This document shows positions 1 to 6,793 of a DNA stretch of 64,000 nt, piece by piece; positions within the stretch are counted from its first letter, which is position 1; every line of letters starts with the position of its first letter. Both the position numbers and the translations under genes were made by a program. The notes below the pieces were generated by a model. It was not told the DNA's origin. It searched no databases and was given only the letters and a program-made list of their open reading frames with translations. Source of the stretch: an uncultured Pelagibacteraceae bacterium (GTDB lineage Bacteria > Pseudomonadota > Alphaproteobacteria > Pelagibacterales > Pelagibacteraceae); the NCBI GenBank assembly GCA_902611145.1, contig CACLYO010000002.1:85926-149925 (forward strand). Reading direction: 5' to 3'.

Positions 1-2
1 TT

Positions 3-176
3 GATGAGCCAGCAAAGTTTACTGCCAAGTTAAGAGAATACAAAACTGATAATAATCTTCTTTTGCTTAAAACAGAAATGAATGCTGGTCATGGAGGAAA
101 ATCTGGAAGAGATGGTGCTATAGAAGAAATTGCTTTTGACTATGCATTTATTTTAAAAATTTCTGAAAAAAATTAA
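3..176 (+). CDS. ptrB: Oligopeptidase B (protease II), C-terminal fragment
   Basis: Only the last 57 codons are in the window; the gene enters from the left edge in frame 3 and stops at TAA 174-176. The visible part reads like the extreme C-terminus of S9A prolyl oligopeptidases: a segment ending in MNAGHGGKSGR, where the His of the AGHGG motif is the family's catalytic His, followed by an acidic stretch and the closing YAFIL helix. The enzyme would cleave short peptides after basic residues. The catalytic Ser and Asp lie outside the window. It is too short for the ORF track. Family assignment is fairly secure; oligopeptidase B rather than prolyl endopeptidase is inferred from the tail motif. 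Confidence 0.8.
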   Translation, partial: DEPAKFTAKLREYKTDNNLLLLKTEMNAGHGGKSGRDGAIEEIAFDYAFILKISEKN

Positions 177-185
177 TTTCTAGTT

Positions 186-215
186 CTTGAAAACAAATAA
201 ATAATTATTACATAA
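186..215 (+). promoter_or_regulatory. Candidate heat-shock (sigma-32-like) promoter of the Hsp20 gene
   Basis: CTTGAAA at 186-192 is an exact match to the -35 box of sigma-32 promoters. About 15 bases further on, TTACATAA (208-215) agrees only with the CAT core of the -10 consensus. Transcription would start near 220, exactly where the structured leader of the downstream gene begins. The -35 match is seen directly; use by a heat-shock sigma factor is inferred from it and from the Hsp20 gene that follows. Confidence 0.45.
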
Positions 216-220
216 CTTAT

Positions 221-274
221 GAAAGTTGCCTAATGGGGCTTTCAATAAACCTTGCTAACAAAGGAGGATATATG
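221..274 (+). promoter_or_regulatory. ROSE-like RNA thermometer in the Hsp20 leader
   Basis: Two hairpins fill the leader. The first pairs GAAAGTTGCC (221-230) with GGGGCTTTC (235-243) around a TAAT loop, leaving one G bulged. The second pairs CCTTGCT (250-256) with the Shine-Dalgarno AGGAGG (262-267) around an AACAA loop: C-G, C-G, U-A, U.G, bulged G254, C-G, U-A. A UUGCU strand facing the Shine-Dalgarno with an unpaired G is the signature of ROSE thermometers, which sit before hsp20 genes in rhizobia and enterics. Heating would melt the weak helix and free the ribosome site. The fold was made by eye. Confidence 0.6.
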
Positions 275-718
275 ACAAGTAAGGATCTATCTATATTTAA
301 CTCACTAAGGCCTTTTTCGGTTGGTTTTGACGATATGTTTGACCAATTTGAAAGTATGTTGGGAAATGGAGGTTTGAGCACACAATCAAACTATCCACCA
401 TACAACATAAGAAAAACTGGAAAAGACAACTACTCAATTGAAGTTGCTCTTGCTGGTTTTAGTAAAAAAGATGTTGAAGTTGAGTTTGAAGATAATTTAT
501 TAACTATAAGAACAAAACAAGTTAATAAATCTGAAAATAAAAATGAGGATGGTGAAATTATTCATAAGGGTATTTCTCAAAGACAATTTGCTAGATCATT
601 TACGATTGCAGATGATGTAAAAGTAGGTGGTGCAGAGCTAAAAGATGGTCTTTTGACAATAGCTTGTGAAAGAGTCGTACCAGAACAAAAGAAAAAGAAA
701 CTTATTGAAATTAAATAA
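272..718 (+). CDS. hsp20: Small heat shock protein, Hsp20/IbpA family
   Basis: A 148-residue holdase chaperone that would bind unfolding proteins in the cytoplasm. The alpha-crystallin domain spans about residues 41-135 and ends with the family motif GLLTIACERVVPE. The C-terminal tail carries an I-x-I motif (LIEIK), used for oligomer assembly. The ORF track starts 13 codons earlier at a GTG-like position (233), but that start lies inside a leader hairpin and has no ribosome site; ATG 272 follows AAGGAGG by four bases and gives the usual length. Expression is probably thermally controlled by the promoter and ROSE-like leader. It is monocistronic, followed by a stem-loop. Confidence 0.92.
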   Translation: MTSKDLSIFNSLRPFSVGFDDMFDQFESMLGNGGLSTQSNYPPYNIRKTGKDNYSIEVALAGFSKKDVEVEFEDNLLTIRTKQVNKSENKNEDGEIIHKGISQRQFARSFTIADDVKVGGAELKDGLLTIACERVVPEQKKKKLIEIK

Positions 719-730
719 GTTCTAACCTTG

Positions 731-757
731 CTTGTGGGGATTTTTCCCCACAAGTTT
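731..757 (+). terminator. Stem-loop downstream of the Hsp20 gene
   Basis: A perfect 10-base inverted repeat, CTTGTGGGGA (731-740) with TCCCCACAAG (745-754), closes a TTTT loop. Only three T follow, so the U-tract is poor, but the stem is unusually GC-rich for this region and sits between two convergent genes. It may act as a terminator or as a 3' end protecting structure. Confidence 0.55.
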
Positions 758-774
758 CAAAAACCATTTTGAAT

Positions 775-1077
775 TTAAAAACATCCTTTAGAAACAAATC
801 CAATTACCATTTCATTATTATCAATTTCAAATTTTCTCACACAAGAAATTCCGTATTTCTTTGTTTCATAAATTAAGAGTTTTGAACCTGTCTCACTTTT
901 TCCTTCATCATCAGGTAAACCCATTACAATCTTTAGTTCTGAAACTGGTTGGCCAATAAATTTACTTAGTTTTGCATTCTCTTTTTTTACAATTTCATCA
1001 GATTTTTTTTTTACCGTTTCACAACTTGATGTGAAAATAAGTAAAAAAATAAATTTTATTAGTAAGATTTTTTTCAT
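775..1077 (-). CDS. Small lipoprotein of unknown function
   Basis: A 100-residue protein with a short basic start, a hydrophobic segment and a lipobox (FTSSC, Cys19), so it should be lipid-anchored after signal peptidase II cleavage. The mature part begins with a Lys-rich, probably helical stretch and then a compact domain with IGQPVSELKIVMGLPD, which resembles the opening of BamE/SmpA-like folds where a G-x-P turn precedes a helix. Two Cys near the C-terminus could form a disulfide. I do not recognise a specific family; the BamE-like resemblance is a guess. It is convergent with the Hsp20 gene and divergent from the permease gene. Confidence 0.75.
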   Translation of the reverse strand: MKKILLIKFIFLLIFTSSCETVKKKSDEIVKKENAKLSKFIGQPVSELKIVMGLPDDEGKSETGSKLLIYETKKYGISCVRKFEIDNNEMVIGFVSKGCF

Positions 1078-1096
1078 TGTTAAAATTAGATAGTAT

Positions 1097-1142
1097 CACT
1101 TAAATAATATGCAAAATATTAACTTTAAAGTTGTATTAAGTG
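1097..1142. promoter_or_regulatory. Nested inverted repeats between the lipoprotein and permease genes
   Basis: The 149-base divergent spacer 1078-1226 holds a perfect 12-base palindrome, AACTTTAAAGTT (1121-1132), enclosed by CACTTAA (1097-1103) and TTAAGTG (1136-1142), itself an exact inverted repeat. This could be an operator for the permease or the lipoprotein gene. AT-rich DNA produces such repeats by chance, so confidence is low. I see no conserved core of the guanine/adenine riboswitch here. Confidence 0.25.
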
Positions 1143-1226
1143 AATAACATCGTTTTTTCATCAAATAAATGAAGATTTTATTTATCGAATCAAATAAATT
1201 GCCAGTTAACTAGATTGGAGGTCAAA

Positions 1227-2516
1227 ATGATGGATAAATATTTTGATTATAAAAAACATAAGACAAATTTTGAGACAGAGGTAATTGCTGGGGTATCGAC
1301 ATTTCTTACCATGGCATACATCATGTTCTTAAATCCCGTGATACTCGCAGATGGCGGGTTTGATTTTGGCGGAGTTTTCACAGCAACAGCTCTTGCAGCA
1401 GCATTAGCTTGTTTTATAGCTGCGTTTTACGCTAAAACTTGGCCGGTAGGTCTTGCGCCAGGTATGGGAATAAATGCATTTATAGCATATGGAGTTTGTC
1501 TGGGTATGAAGTATACACCTGCTGAAGCATTAGGTGCCGTATTGGTTGCCGGGGTAGTCTTCTTAATAATTTCATTAACACCGATAAGAGCTTGGTTAAT
1601 AAACTCAATTCCGAAAAGTTTAAAGCTTGGAATTGGAGCAGGTATAGGTTTATTTTTAGGAGTAATTGGTTTCGAAATTATGGGACTAACTGCTGACCAT
1701 CCTGTCACTCTTGTTACATTAGGTGACCTAAGCAATCCTTTACTTCTTTTAGGTGCTGGAGCTTTTATATCAATGATCGTAATGGAGAAAATGAAAATTA
1801 AAGGAAACATAATTATAGGAATTGTTGCCTTTAGTGCAATCGCTTGGATAACTGGACTGGGCAAATTTAATGGAGTTGTTTCTGCTCCACCACCAATGAC
1901 ACACCTGATGACGTTTGACTTGGGTGCCGCATTATCAGCTTCGATGGTAACAGTAATTTTTACTCTGTTCTTCATTGACTTTTTTGATACTGCAGGAACT
2001 TTAACAAGTGTTGCAAACGTTTCTGGTAAAATTGGTAAGGATGGAAAAATCCAAGACGTTGATAAAGCAATGCTTTCAGATAGTGTTTCTACTGTAGCAG
2101 GTGCCGTTATGGGTACTTCAACAGTAACAACTTATGTTGAAAGTGCTGCTGGTGTTAAAGCTGGTGGACGAACAGGAATGACTTCGCTTGTTATAGGAAT
2201 TCTATTCTTGTTATGTCTATTCTTTTCACCATTAGCAACAAGTCTTCCAAAAGAAATAGATGGGGCTGCTTTAATTTATATTGCAACTCTATTTGTTCGT
2301 AACATAGTAGATATTGAATGGGATGATATTGCAGAATCAGGACCAGCTGTTTTGGCCATGATTGCGATGCCTTTTACTTACTCTATATCACATGGAATTG
2401 CATTAGCATTTATTTCTTATGCAGCTATTAAAATCTGTACAGGAAAATTCGATAGTACTAGCCCTGCGATTTGGGTAATAGCGATAGCGAGTGTAGTGAG
2501 TTTTTGGGTAGCTTAA
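1227..2516 (+). CDS. NCS2-type purine (guanine/hypoxanthine/adenine) permease, AzgA-like
   Basis: A 429-residue polytopic membrane protein of the nucleobase-cation symporter 2 family, AzgA/PbuG branch. Visible family motifs are an N-terminal GVSTFLTMAYIMFLNP, the APGMGINAF segment in the first third, FFDTAGTLTSVA in the middle (the substrate-binding acidic helix) and GTSTVTTYVESAAGV after it. It should import purine bases with protons. The ORF track starts at a TTG (1215) that is part of the ribosome site TTGGAGG; ATG 1227 or 1230 is the real start. The purine catabolic operons lie immediately downstream, so it probably supplies their substrate. A strong terminator follows. Confidence 0.92.
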   Translation: MMDKYFDYKKHKTNFETEVIAGVSTFLTMAYIMFLNPVILADGGFDFGGVFTATALAAALACFIAAFYAKTWPVGLAPGMGINAFIAYGVCLGMKYTPAEALGAVLVAGVVFLIISLTPIRAWLINSIPKSLKLGIGAGIGLFLGVIGFEIMGLTADHPVTLVTLGDLSNPLLLLGAGAFISMIVMEKMKIKGNIIIGIVAFSAIAWITGLGKFNGVVSAPPPMTHLMTFDLGAALSASMVTVIFTLFFIDFFDTAGTLTSVANVSGKIGKDGKIQDVDKAMLSDSVSTVAGAVMGTSTVTTYVESAAGVKAGGRTGMTSLVIGILFLLCLFFSPLATSLPKEIDGAALIYIATLFVRNIVDIEWDDIAESGPAVLAMIAMPFTYSISHGIALAFISYAAIKICTGKFDSTSPAIWVIAIASVVSFWVA

Positions 2517-2534
2517 AAATTTAAATTTTTTACT

Positions 2535-2567
2535 AAAAGGGCCAGATTTGTTCTGGCCCTTTTTTTA
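2535..2567. terminator. Bidirectional intrinsic terminator
   Basis: AGGGCCAGA (2538-2546) pairs perfectly with TCTGGCCCT (2552-2560) around a TTTGT loop. A run of T follows on the plus strand and a run of A precedes it, so it can stop transcription from both the permease gene and the convergent phosphoribosyltransferase operon. It is the clearest terminator in the window. Confidence 0.9.
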
Positions 2568-3089
2568 TTTACTATGTTTTTTTTTTATTTCTTCTATTCT
2601 AATTTCTTCGTAAATCTCAAAAGGCTGAACAATCCAAGGATTTGAATCTAATTTGACTGCACAAAAGTCAGGCTCAAAAGTTGATTTTTTTTTCTTCCAA
2701 AGTGTTGCTGTCTTAATTTCTTCAATTTTCCCTTTTATAGGTCCATATTTATTGAGCCAATCAATACTTTTATTAAATGTAATTCCAGTATCAGATAGAT
2801 CATCACATAACAAAATTCTACCTCCCATATTTGGTGCTATAGAACTCATTTCCCTAGAAAAAACTATATCCCCTTGTTCATCTTCTATTCCTTTTCCACT
2901 ATAAGATTCAACAGCAAGATATGCACATTTTAACTTAAATACTCTACTCAAGACATCTATCATTGGGGCTGCACCTCTCATTATTCCAACTAATATAGTT
3001 GGTTTATAACCACTCTGGTCTATTTGGATTGCTAATTTTTCAACAGTTCTATTATATTCTTCCCAGCTAACAATTAATTTTTCAGACAT
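2565..3089 (-). CDS. gpt: Purine phosphoribosyltransferase (xanthine/guanine type)
   Basis: A 174-residue type I phosphoribosyltransferase. The PRPP-binding loop is LLCDDLSDTGIT in the middle, with an early LVGIMRGAAPMIDVLS segment that matches the PPi loop of the fold. The C-terminal WIVQPFE resembles the base-binding hood of xanthine-guanine phosphoribosyltransferases. It would turn xanthine or guanine plus PRPP into nucleotide in the cytoplasm. It is the last gene of the minus-strand purine operon, 13 bases after puuD, so salvage and degradation of the same bases are encoded together. Exact base preference cannot be read from sequence. Confidence 0.8.
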   Translation of the reverse strand: MSEKLIVSWEEYNRTVEKLAIQIDQSGYKPTILVGIMRGAAPMIDVLSRVFKLKCAYLAVESYSGKGIEDEQGDIVFSREMSSIAPNMGGRILLCDDLSDTGITFNKSIDWLNKYGPIKGKIEEIKTATLWKKKKSTFEPDFCAVKLDSNPWIVQPFEIYEEIRIEEIKKKHSK

Positions 3090-3102
3090 TTTATTTATTA
3101 GA

Positions 3103-4014
3103 TTAATTTTTGAATATAAAAATTATAGCTGCTAGAATTATCAAAGCAACTATTGAAGTAAATAAAATATTCAACCTATGAATGTTTCTACCCCTTAAGT
3201 TAAAGTAATGTCTTGCTATTCCTGAAATTATTCCAATCATTACTAGAATTAACCAATTATATTTGTGGTAGACTAAAAAACTATAGTGACCTGAAAGCAT
3301 TATAAATAAAACTAAAAATGTAGAATAGTTATTATGAATTGATCTTTGTTTTGCTGCTAATGATAAACTCATATCAAACTTTTTTGATTTTTTACTACTA
3401 TTTATAATATTCATTTGGTTTGGAATTATTACTGTAAATACATTAGCAAACATATTTGTACCAATTATTAATCCAACACTTAAAATGGCAAATTTTGGAC
3501 CAAATATTTTTGTTAGTCCAAAAGATAATATAGTTAATAAAATAATTATGGTTGAAACAAATAAGAAATCATTTTTAATAAGATCAGACTTACATAGAAA
3601 ATCGTAAATTAACCAAGCTATTAATAATGATAAAACTGAATATACAATTGCTACAGATGGAGATAATAAAAGTACTCTTTTATCTACCATTAAAACACCA
3701 GCGTTATAATAATAAATCACAAATAAAAGTAAAACTCCTGTAATAAATGTTAAGTAGCTTTGCCATTTAAATATAACTAATTGCTTAAGATACATTTTTT
3801 CAGGAGATTTCTTTAGTCTGGTTAATTTATAAAAAAAACCTGAATGCATCAAATAACCTTCACCATCTATGTCTCTACTTGTAATTCTTTTATTAAGTTT
3901 GTTGTCTAAATAGTTGAATAGGAAGCTATTACCAACCCACAGAATTGCGAATAGCACATGTCCCCATCTTAAAATTACTTCTGACCATTTTAATGTGTAA
4001 GCTAGTATATCCAT
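3103..4014 (-). CDS. puuD: Urate hydroxylase PuuD, membrane part only
   Basis: A 303-residue membrane protein with about eight hydrophobic helices. The N-terminus (HVLFAILWVGNSFLFNYLD) and a following HSGFFY segment match the membrane domain of PuuD, the bacterial membrane urate oxidase that yields 5-hydroxyisourate. Known PuuD proteins continue into a C-terminal cytochrome c domain; here the protein stops right after the last helix. The segment I remember as LHWFKWEAY in the family reads LVIFKWQSY here. Its place between guaD and gpt, with HIU hydrolase in the same operon and no other uricase in the window, supports the assignment. The stop of guaD and the ATG here abut. Confidence 0.75.
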   Translation of the reverse strand: MDILAYTLKWSEVILRWGHVLFAILWVGNSFLFNYLDNKLNKRITSRDIDGEGYLMHSGFFYKLTRLKKSPEKMYLKQLVIFKWQSYLTFITGVLLLFVIYYYNAGVLMVDKRVLLLSPSVAIVYSVLSLLIAWLIYDFLCKSDLIKNDFLFVSTIIILLTILSFGLTKIFGPKFAILSVGLIIGTNMFANVFTVIIPNQMNIINSSKKSKKFDMSLSLAAKQRSIHNNYSTFLVLFIMLSGHYSFLVYHKYNWLILVMIGIISGIARHYFNLRGRNIHRLNILFTSIVALIILAAIIFIFKN

Positions 4015-4485
4015 TTAATATTTAATTTTATCTTCTTTATCTTCCCAAATTTTAAATGCTTTTAAAGCTTCATCTCGATGCATTTGATGCATTTTTATCT
4101 TTCTATTTTCAATATCTTTGTTTATTTCAGAATAAATAAATGAATCATCAAAGTCTATGTTCTTAGCATCCAACCTGGTGTTAGCATAAAAAATATTATC
4201 TATACGTGACCAATAGATTGCTGATAAACACATAGGGCATGGCTCACAAGAAGTATATAGTTCACAACCTTTTAGAAAAAAATTATTTTGATTTTTGCAT
4301 GCTTTTCTAATAGCAACTATTTCTGCATGTGCTGTCGGATCATTGTTTGCAGTAACCTGGTTAAAACCTTCTGCAATAATTTTATTATCTTTTACAATTA
4401 CACAGCCAAAAGGTCCGCCTTTTGATTTTGCACTTTGAATCGATAATTCAATCGCTCTTAACATAAATTTTGATTTTTCTGCCAT
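4015..4485 (-). CDS. guaD: Guanine deaminase (CMP/dCMP deaminase fold)
   Basis: A 156-residue zinc hydrolase converting guanine to xanthine and ammonia. The zinc site is plain: His53 and the proton-shuttle Glu55 in AHAEIVAIR, then Cys83 and Cys86 in CEPCPMC. A GGPFGCVIV segment comes before it, as in the small Bacillus-type guanine deaminases. Length fits the family. The C-terminal helix and tail (ALKAFKIWEDK) also resemble that group, whose C-terminal segment covers the active site. It lies four bases after xdhB and directly before puuD, feeding xanthine to the dehydrogenase. A related nucleoside or tRNA deaminase is possible by sequence but not by context. Confidence 0.87.
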   Translation of the reverse strand: MAEKSKFMLRAIELSIQSAKSKGGPFGCVIVKDNKIIAEGFNQVTANNDPTAHAEIVAIRKACKNQNNFFLKGCELYTSCEPCPMCLSAIYWSRIDNIFYANTRLDAKNIDFDDSFIYSEINKDIENRKIKMHQMHRDEALKAFKIWEDKEDKIKY

Positions 4486-4489
4486 AATA

Positions 4490-6793
4490 TTAAGTTGTAT
4501 TTTTTAATTTGTTTATACTCATTAATATTTTTTCAGGTGTTGCAGGAGCGTCTAATTTGGGGGTTTTCTCATATTTTGAAACAGATGCTATCGCATCTTT
4601 AATTGCAAAAAATACACTCATCGCAAGCATTAACGGAGGTTCGCCGGTAGTTTTTTGTTTATTCACAACATTTTCAACGTTAGATCCTTTTTTAAAAATC
4701 TCTACATTAAATTTTTTTGGTGTATCGCTAATTGCTGGAATTTTATAAGTTGATGGAGAGAAAGTTTTTAACTTTCCAAATTTATCCCAAACTAACTCCT
4801 CCATTGTGAGCCATCCTTGACCTTGTACAAAACCTCCTTCAATCTGTCCAAACTCTAAAGCTGGGTTAATAGCATTTCCTGCATCATGAACTATATCAAC
4901 TCTATCCACTATATTTTCCCCTGTAAGTATATCAATTGTAACTTCTGTCACAGCTGCTCCATAACAAAAATAATAGAAAGGTCTACCTTTAAATTTCTTT
5001 TTATCAAAATTAATTTTTGGAGTTGAATAAAATCCTGAAGAAGATAATGAAATTCTATTTAAATAAGCTTCTTGTATTATTTTTTTAAAGTTAAAAGATC
5101 TATTGCCAAAATAAATATTTTCATTTTTATAAATAGGCTCAATTTTGGAAAAAATATTATATTTTTTTTTAATAAAATTATTTAAATTTGACTTTATTTT
5201 TATAGCTGCATTTAATGTAGCTGCGCCATTTAAATCAGTTGTAGAAGATGCAGCGCTAGCAGATGTATTAGGAACTTTAGAAGTATTTGTAGATGAAATT
5301 TGTACTTTTTCAAAAGGCAGTCCAAACGAATTCGCTACAATTTGAGCAATTTTGGTATGTGTACCTTGTCCCATTTCTATACCCCCATGATTTAGATGTA
5401 CGCTTCCGTCAGTATATATATGAACTAAAGCACCAGCTTGATTTAAATGAATTGTAGTAAAAGATATACCAAATTTGACTGGTGTTAATGCTATTCCTTT
5501 TTTTTTAAATTTATTTTTTAAATTAAACTTTCTAATTTCTTTAAATCTTTTTTTATAATTAGATTTACTTAATAAACTTTTAAAAATATCTTGAATTACA
5601 TTATCATTAATTTTCATTCCATAATGAGTAATATTCCTTTTATTTTTCCCATAAAAATTTATTTTTCTTACTTCGCTTGGATCTTTTTTCAGAAACCTTG
5701 CAACGTTATCAATAATATTTTCAATAGCCATCATTCCTTGATTGCCACCAAAACCTCTAAATGCTGTTGATGATGAAGTATTTGTTTTACAAAGATAATT
5801 TTTGACTTCTAAATCTGATAAATAATAGGCGTTGTCTATATGTAGCAAAGCTCTCTCATTAATCGCATATGATAGATCTGGCGACATTCCACATCTTGAA
5901 GCTAACTTTAGTTTTAAACCATTTATTTTTCCTTCATCATTAAATCCAACCTCATACTCAGAATAAAAATCATGTCTCTTTCCAGTTATTATAATATCGT
6001 CATCTCTATCTAGTCTTAGCTTAATAGGTTGTTTTGTTTTGTGAGATAACAGTGCACAAATAGCTGATGTCATAAAATTTGTTTCTTTACCGCCAAATCC
6101 ACCACCAATTCTTCTAACCATAACTGTAATTGAATTACTTTTTTGTTTAAGAATCTTAGCAATAATCTGCTGAGTTTCTGAAGGATGTTGAGTTGAGCTG
6201 TATACTAATAAACTATTATCCTCTTTAGGAACAACTAAACAAACCTGTCCTTCTAAATAAAAATGTTCTTGGCTTCCAGTATTAAAGCTACCTTTTAATT
6301 TATTTTTTGATTTATTTATTTTATTTTGTGGCTCCCCCTTTTTAATTATTCTTGGGTCAAAAAGAAGATTATTTTTTTTTAATGCCTCTTCGATAGTTAT
6401 AATTGGTGTTAAATCTTGATAAGTTACTTTTGCTTTTAAAACTGCCTTTCTCGCAAATTCAGTTGAAGTTGCTGCTACTGCAAATAGTGGCTGTCCAAAA
6501 TATTCAACTTTTGTTTTTGGAAATATTGGATCTCCATCAAATACAGGTCCTACATCATTGCGGCCAGGAATGTCATTATAAGTTATAACTGATATTACCC
6601 CTTCACTTTTTTTTACATCTTTGAGATCAATTTTTTTTATCTTTGCATGAGCCTTTTTGCTCCATCCGATTGCTCCATATAAAGTATTTACTGGTTCACT
6701 GATATCATCTGTATACTGAGCAAATCCAGATACATGTTTGCTTGCACTATCATGTGGTATACTTTGTCCTTTTATTAATTGTTCATTTCTCAT
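4490..6793 (-). CDS. xdhB: Xanthine dehydrogenase, molybdopterin-binding subunit
   Basis: A 767-residue large subunit of the XDH/aldehyde oxidase family, which carries the molybdenum cofactor and oxidises hypoxanthine and xanthine to urate. Family motifs are GGGFGGKE (about 229-236), AFRGFGGNQG (about 344, with the substrate-contacting Arg), GGIEMGQGTHTKIAQ (about 470) and TTGEPPLML with Glu718 at the position of the catalytic base. Length matches two-subunit bacterial XdhAB. Its ATG overlaps the TGA of xdhA (TGATG), so the subunits are translationally coupled. The usual insertion factor XdhC is not in the window. Confidence 0.95.
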   Translation of the reverse strand: MRNEQLIKGQSIPHDSASKHVSGFAQYTDDISEPVNTLYGAIGWSKKAHAKIKKIDLKDVKKSEGVISVITYNDIPGRNDVGPVFDGDPIFPKTKVEYFGQPLFAVAATSTEFARKAVLKAKVTYQDLTPIITIEEALKKNNLLFDPRIIKKGEPQNKINKSKNKLKGSFNTGSQEHFYLEGQVCLVVPKEDNSLLVYSSTQHPSETQQIIAKILKQKSNSITVMVRRIGGGFGGKETNFMTSAICALLSHKTKQPIKLRLDRDDDIIITGKRHDFYSEYEVGFNDEGKINGLKLKLASRCGMSPDLSYAINERALLHIDNAYYLSDLEVKNYLCKTNTSSSTAFRGFGGNQGMMAIENIIDNVARFLKKDPSEVRKINFYGKNKRNITHYGMKINDNVIQDIFKSLLSKSNYKKRFKEIRKFNLKNKFKKKGIALTPVKFGISFTTIHLNQAGALVHIYTDGSVHLNHGGIEMGQGTHTKIAQIVANSFGLPFEKVQISSTNTSKVPNTSASAASSTTDLNGAATLNAAIKIKSNLNNFIKKKYNIFSKIEPIYKNENIYFGNRSFNFKKIIQEAYLNRISLSSSGFYSTPKINFDKKKFKGRPFYYFCYGAAVTEVTIDILTGENIVDRVDIVHDAGNAINPALEFGQIEGGFVQGQGWLTMEELVWDKFGKLKTFSPSTYKIPAISDTPKKFNVEIFKKGSNVENVVNKQKTTGEPPLMLAMSVFFAIKDAIASVSKYEKTPKLDAPATPEKILMSINKLKNTT

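Noticed and set aside
233-271. Upstream extension of the Hsp20 ORF
   Set aside because: The first 13 codons of the ORF lie in the structured leader and lack a ribosome site; ATG 272 has AAGGAGG at proper spacing.
1078-1226. Purine (guanine/adenine) riboswitch before the permease
   Set aside because: The conserved loop sequences of the aptamer were looked for and are not there; only inverted repeats remain.
1427-1975. 182-residue ORF opposite the permease gene
   Set aside because: It is antisense to an unambiguous NCS2 permease, its residues mirror the membrane helices, and it has no ribosome site.
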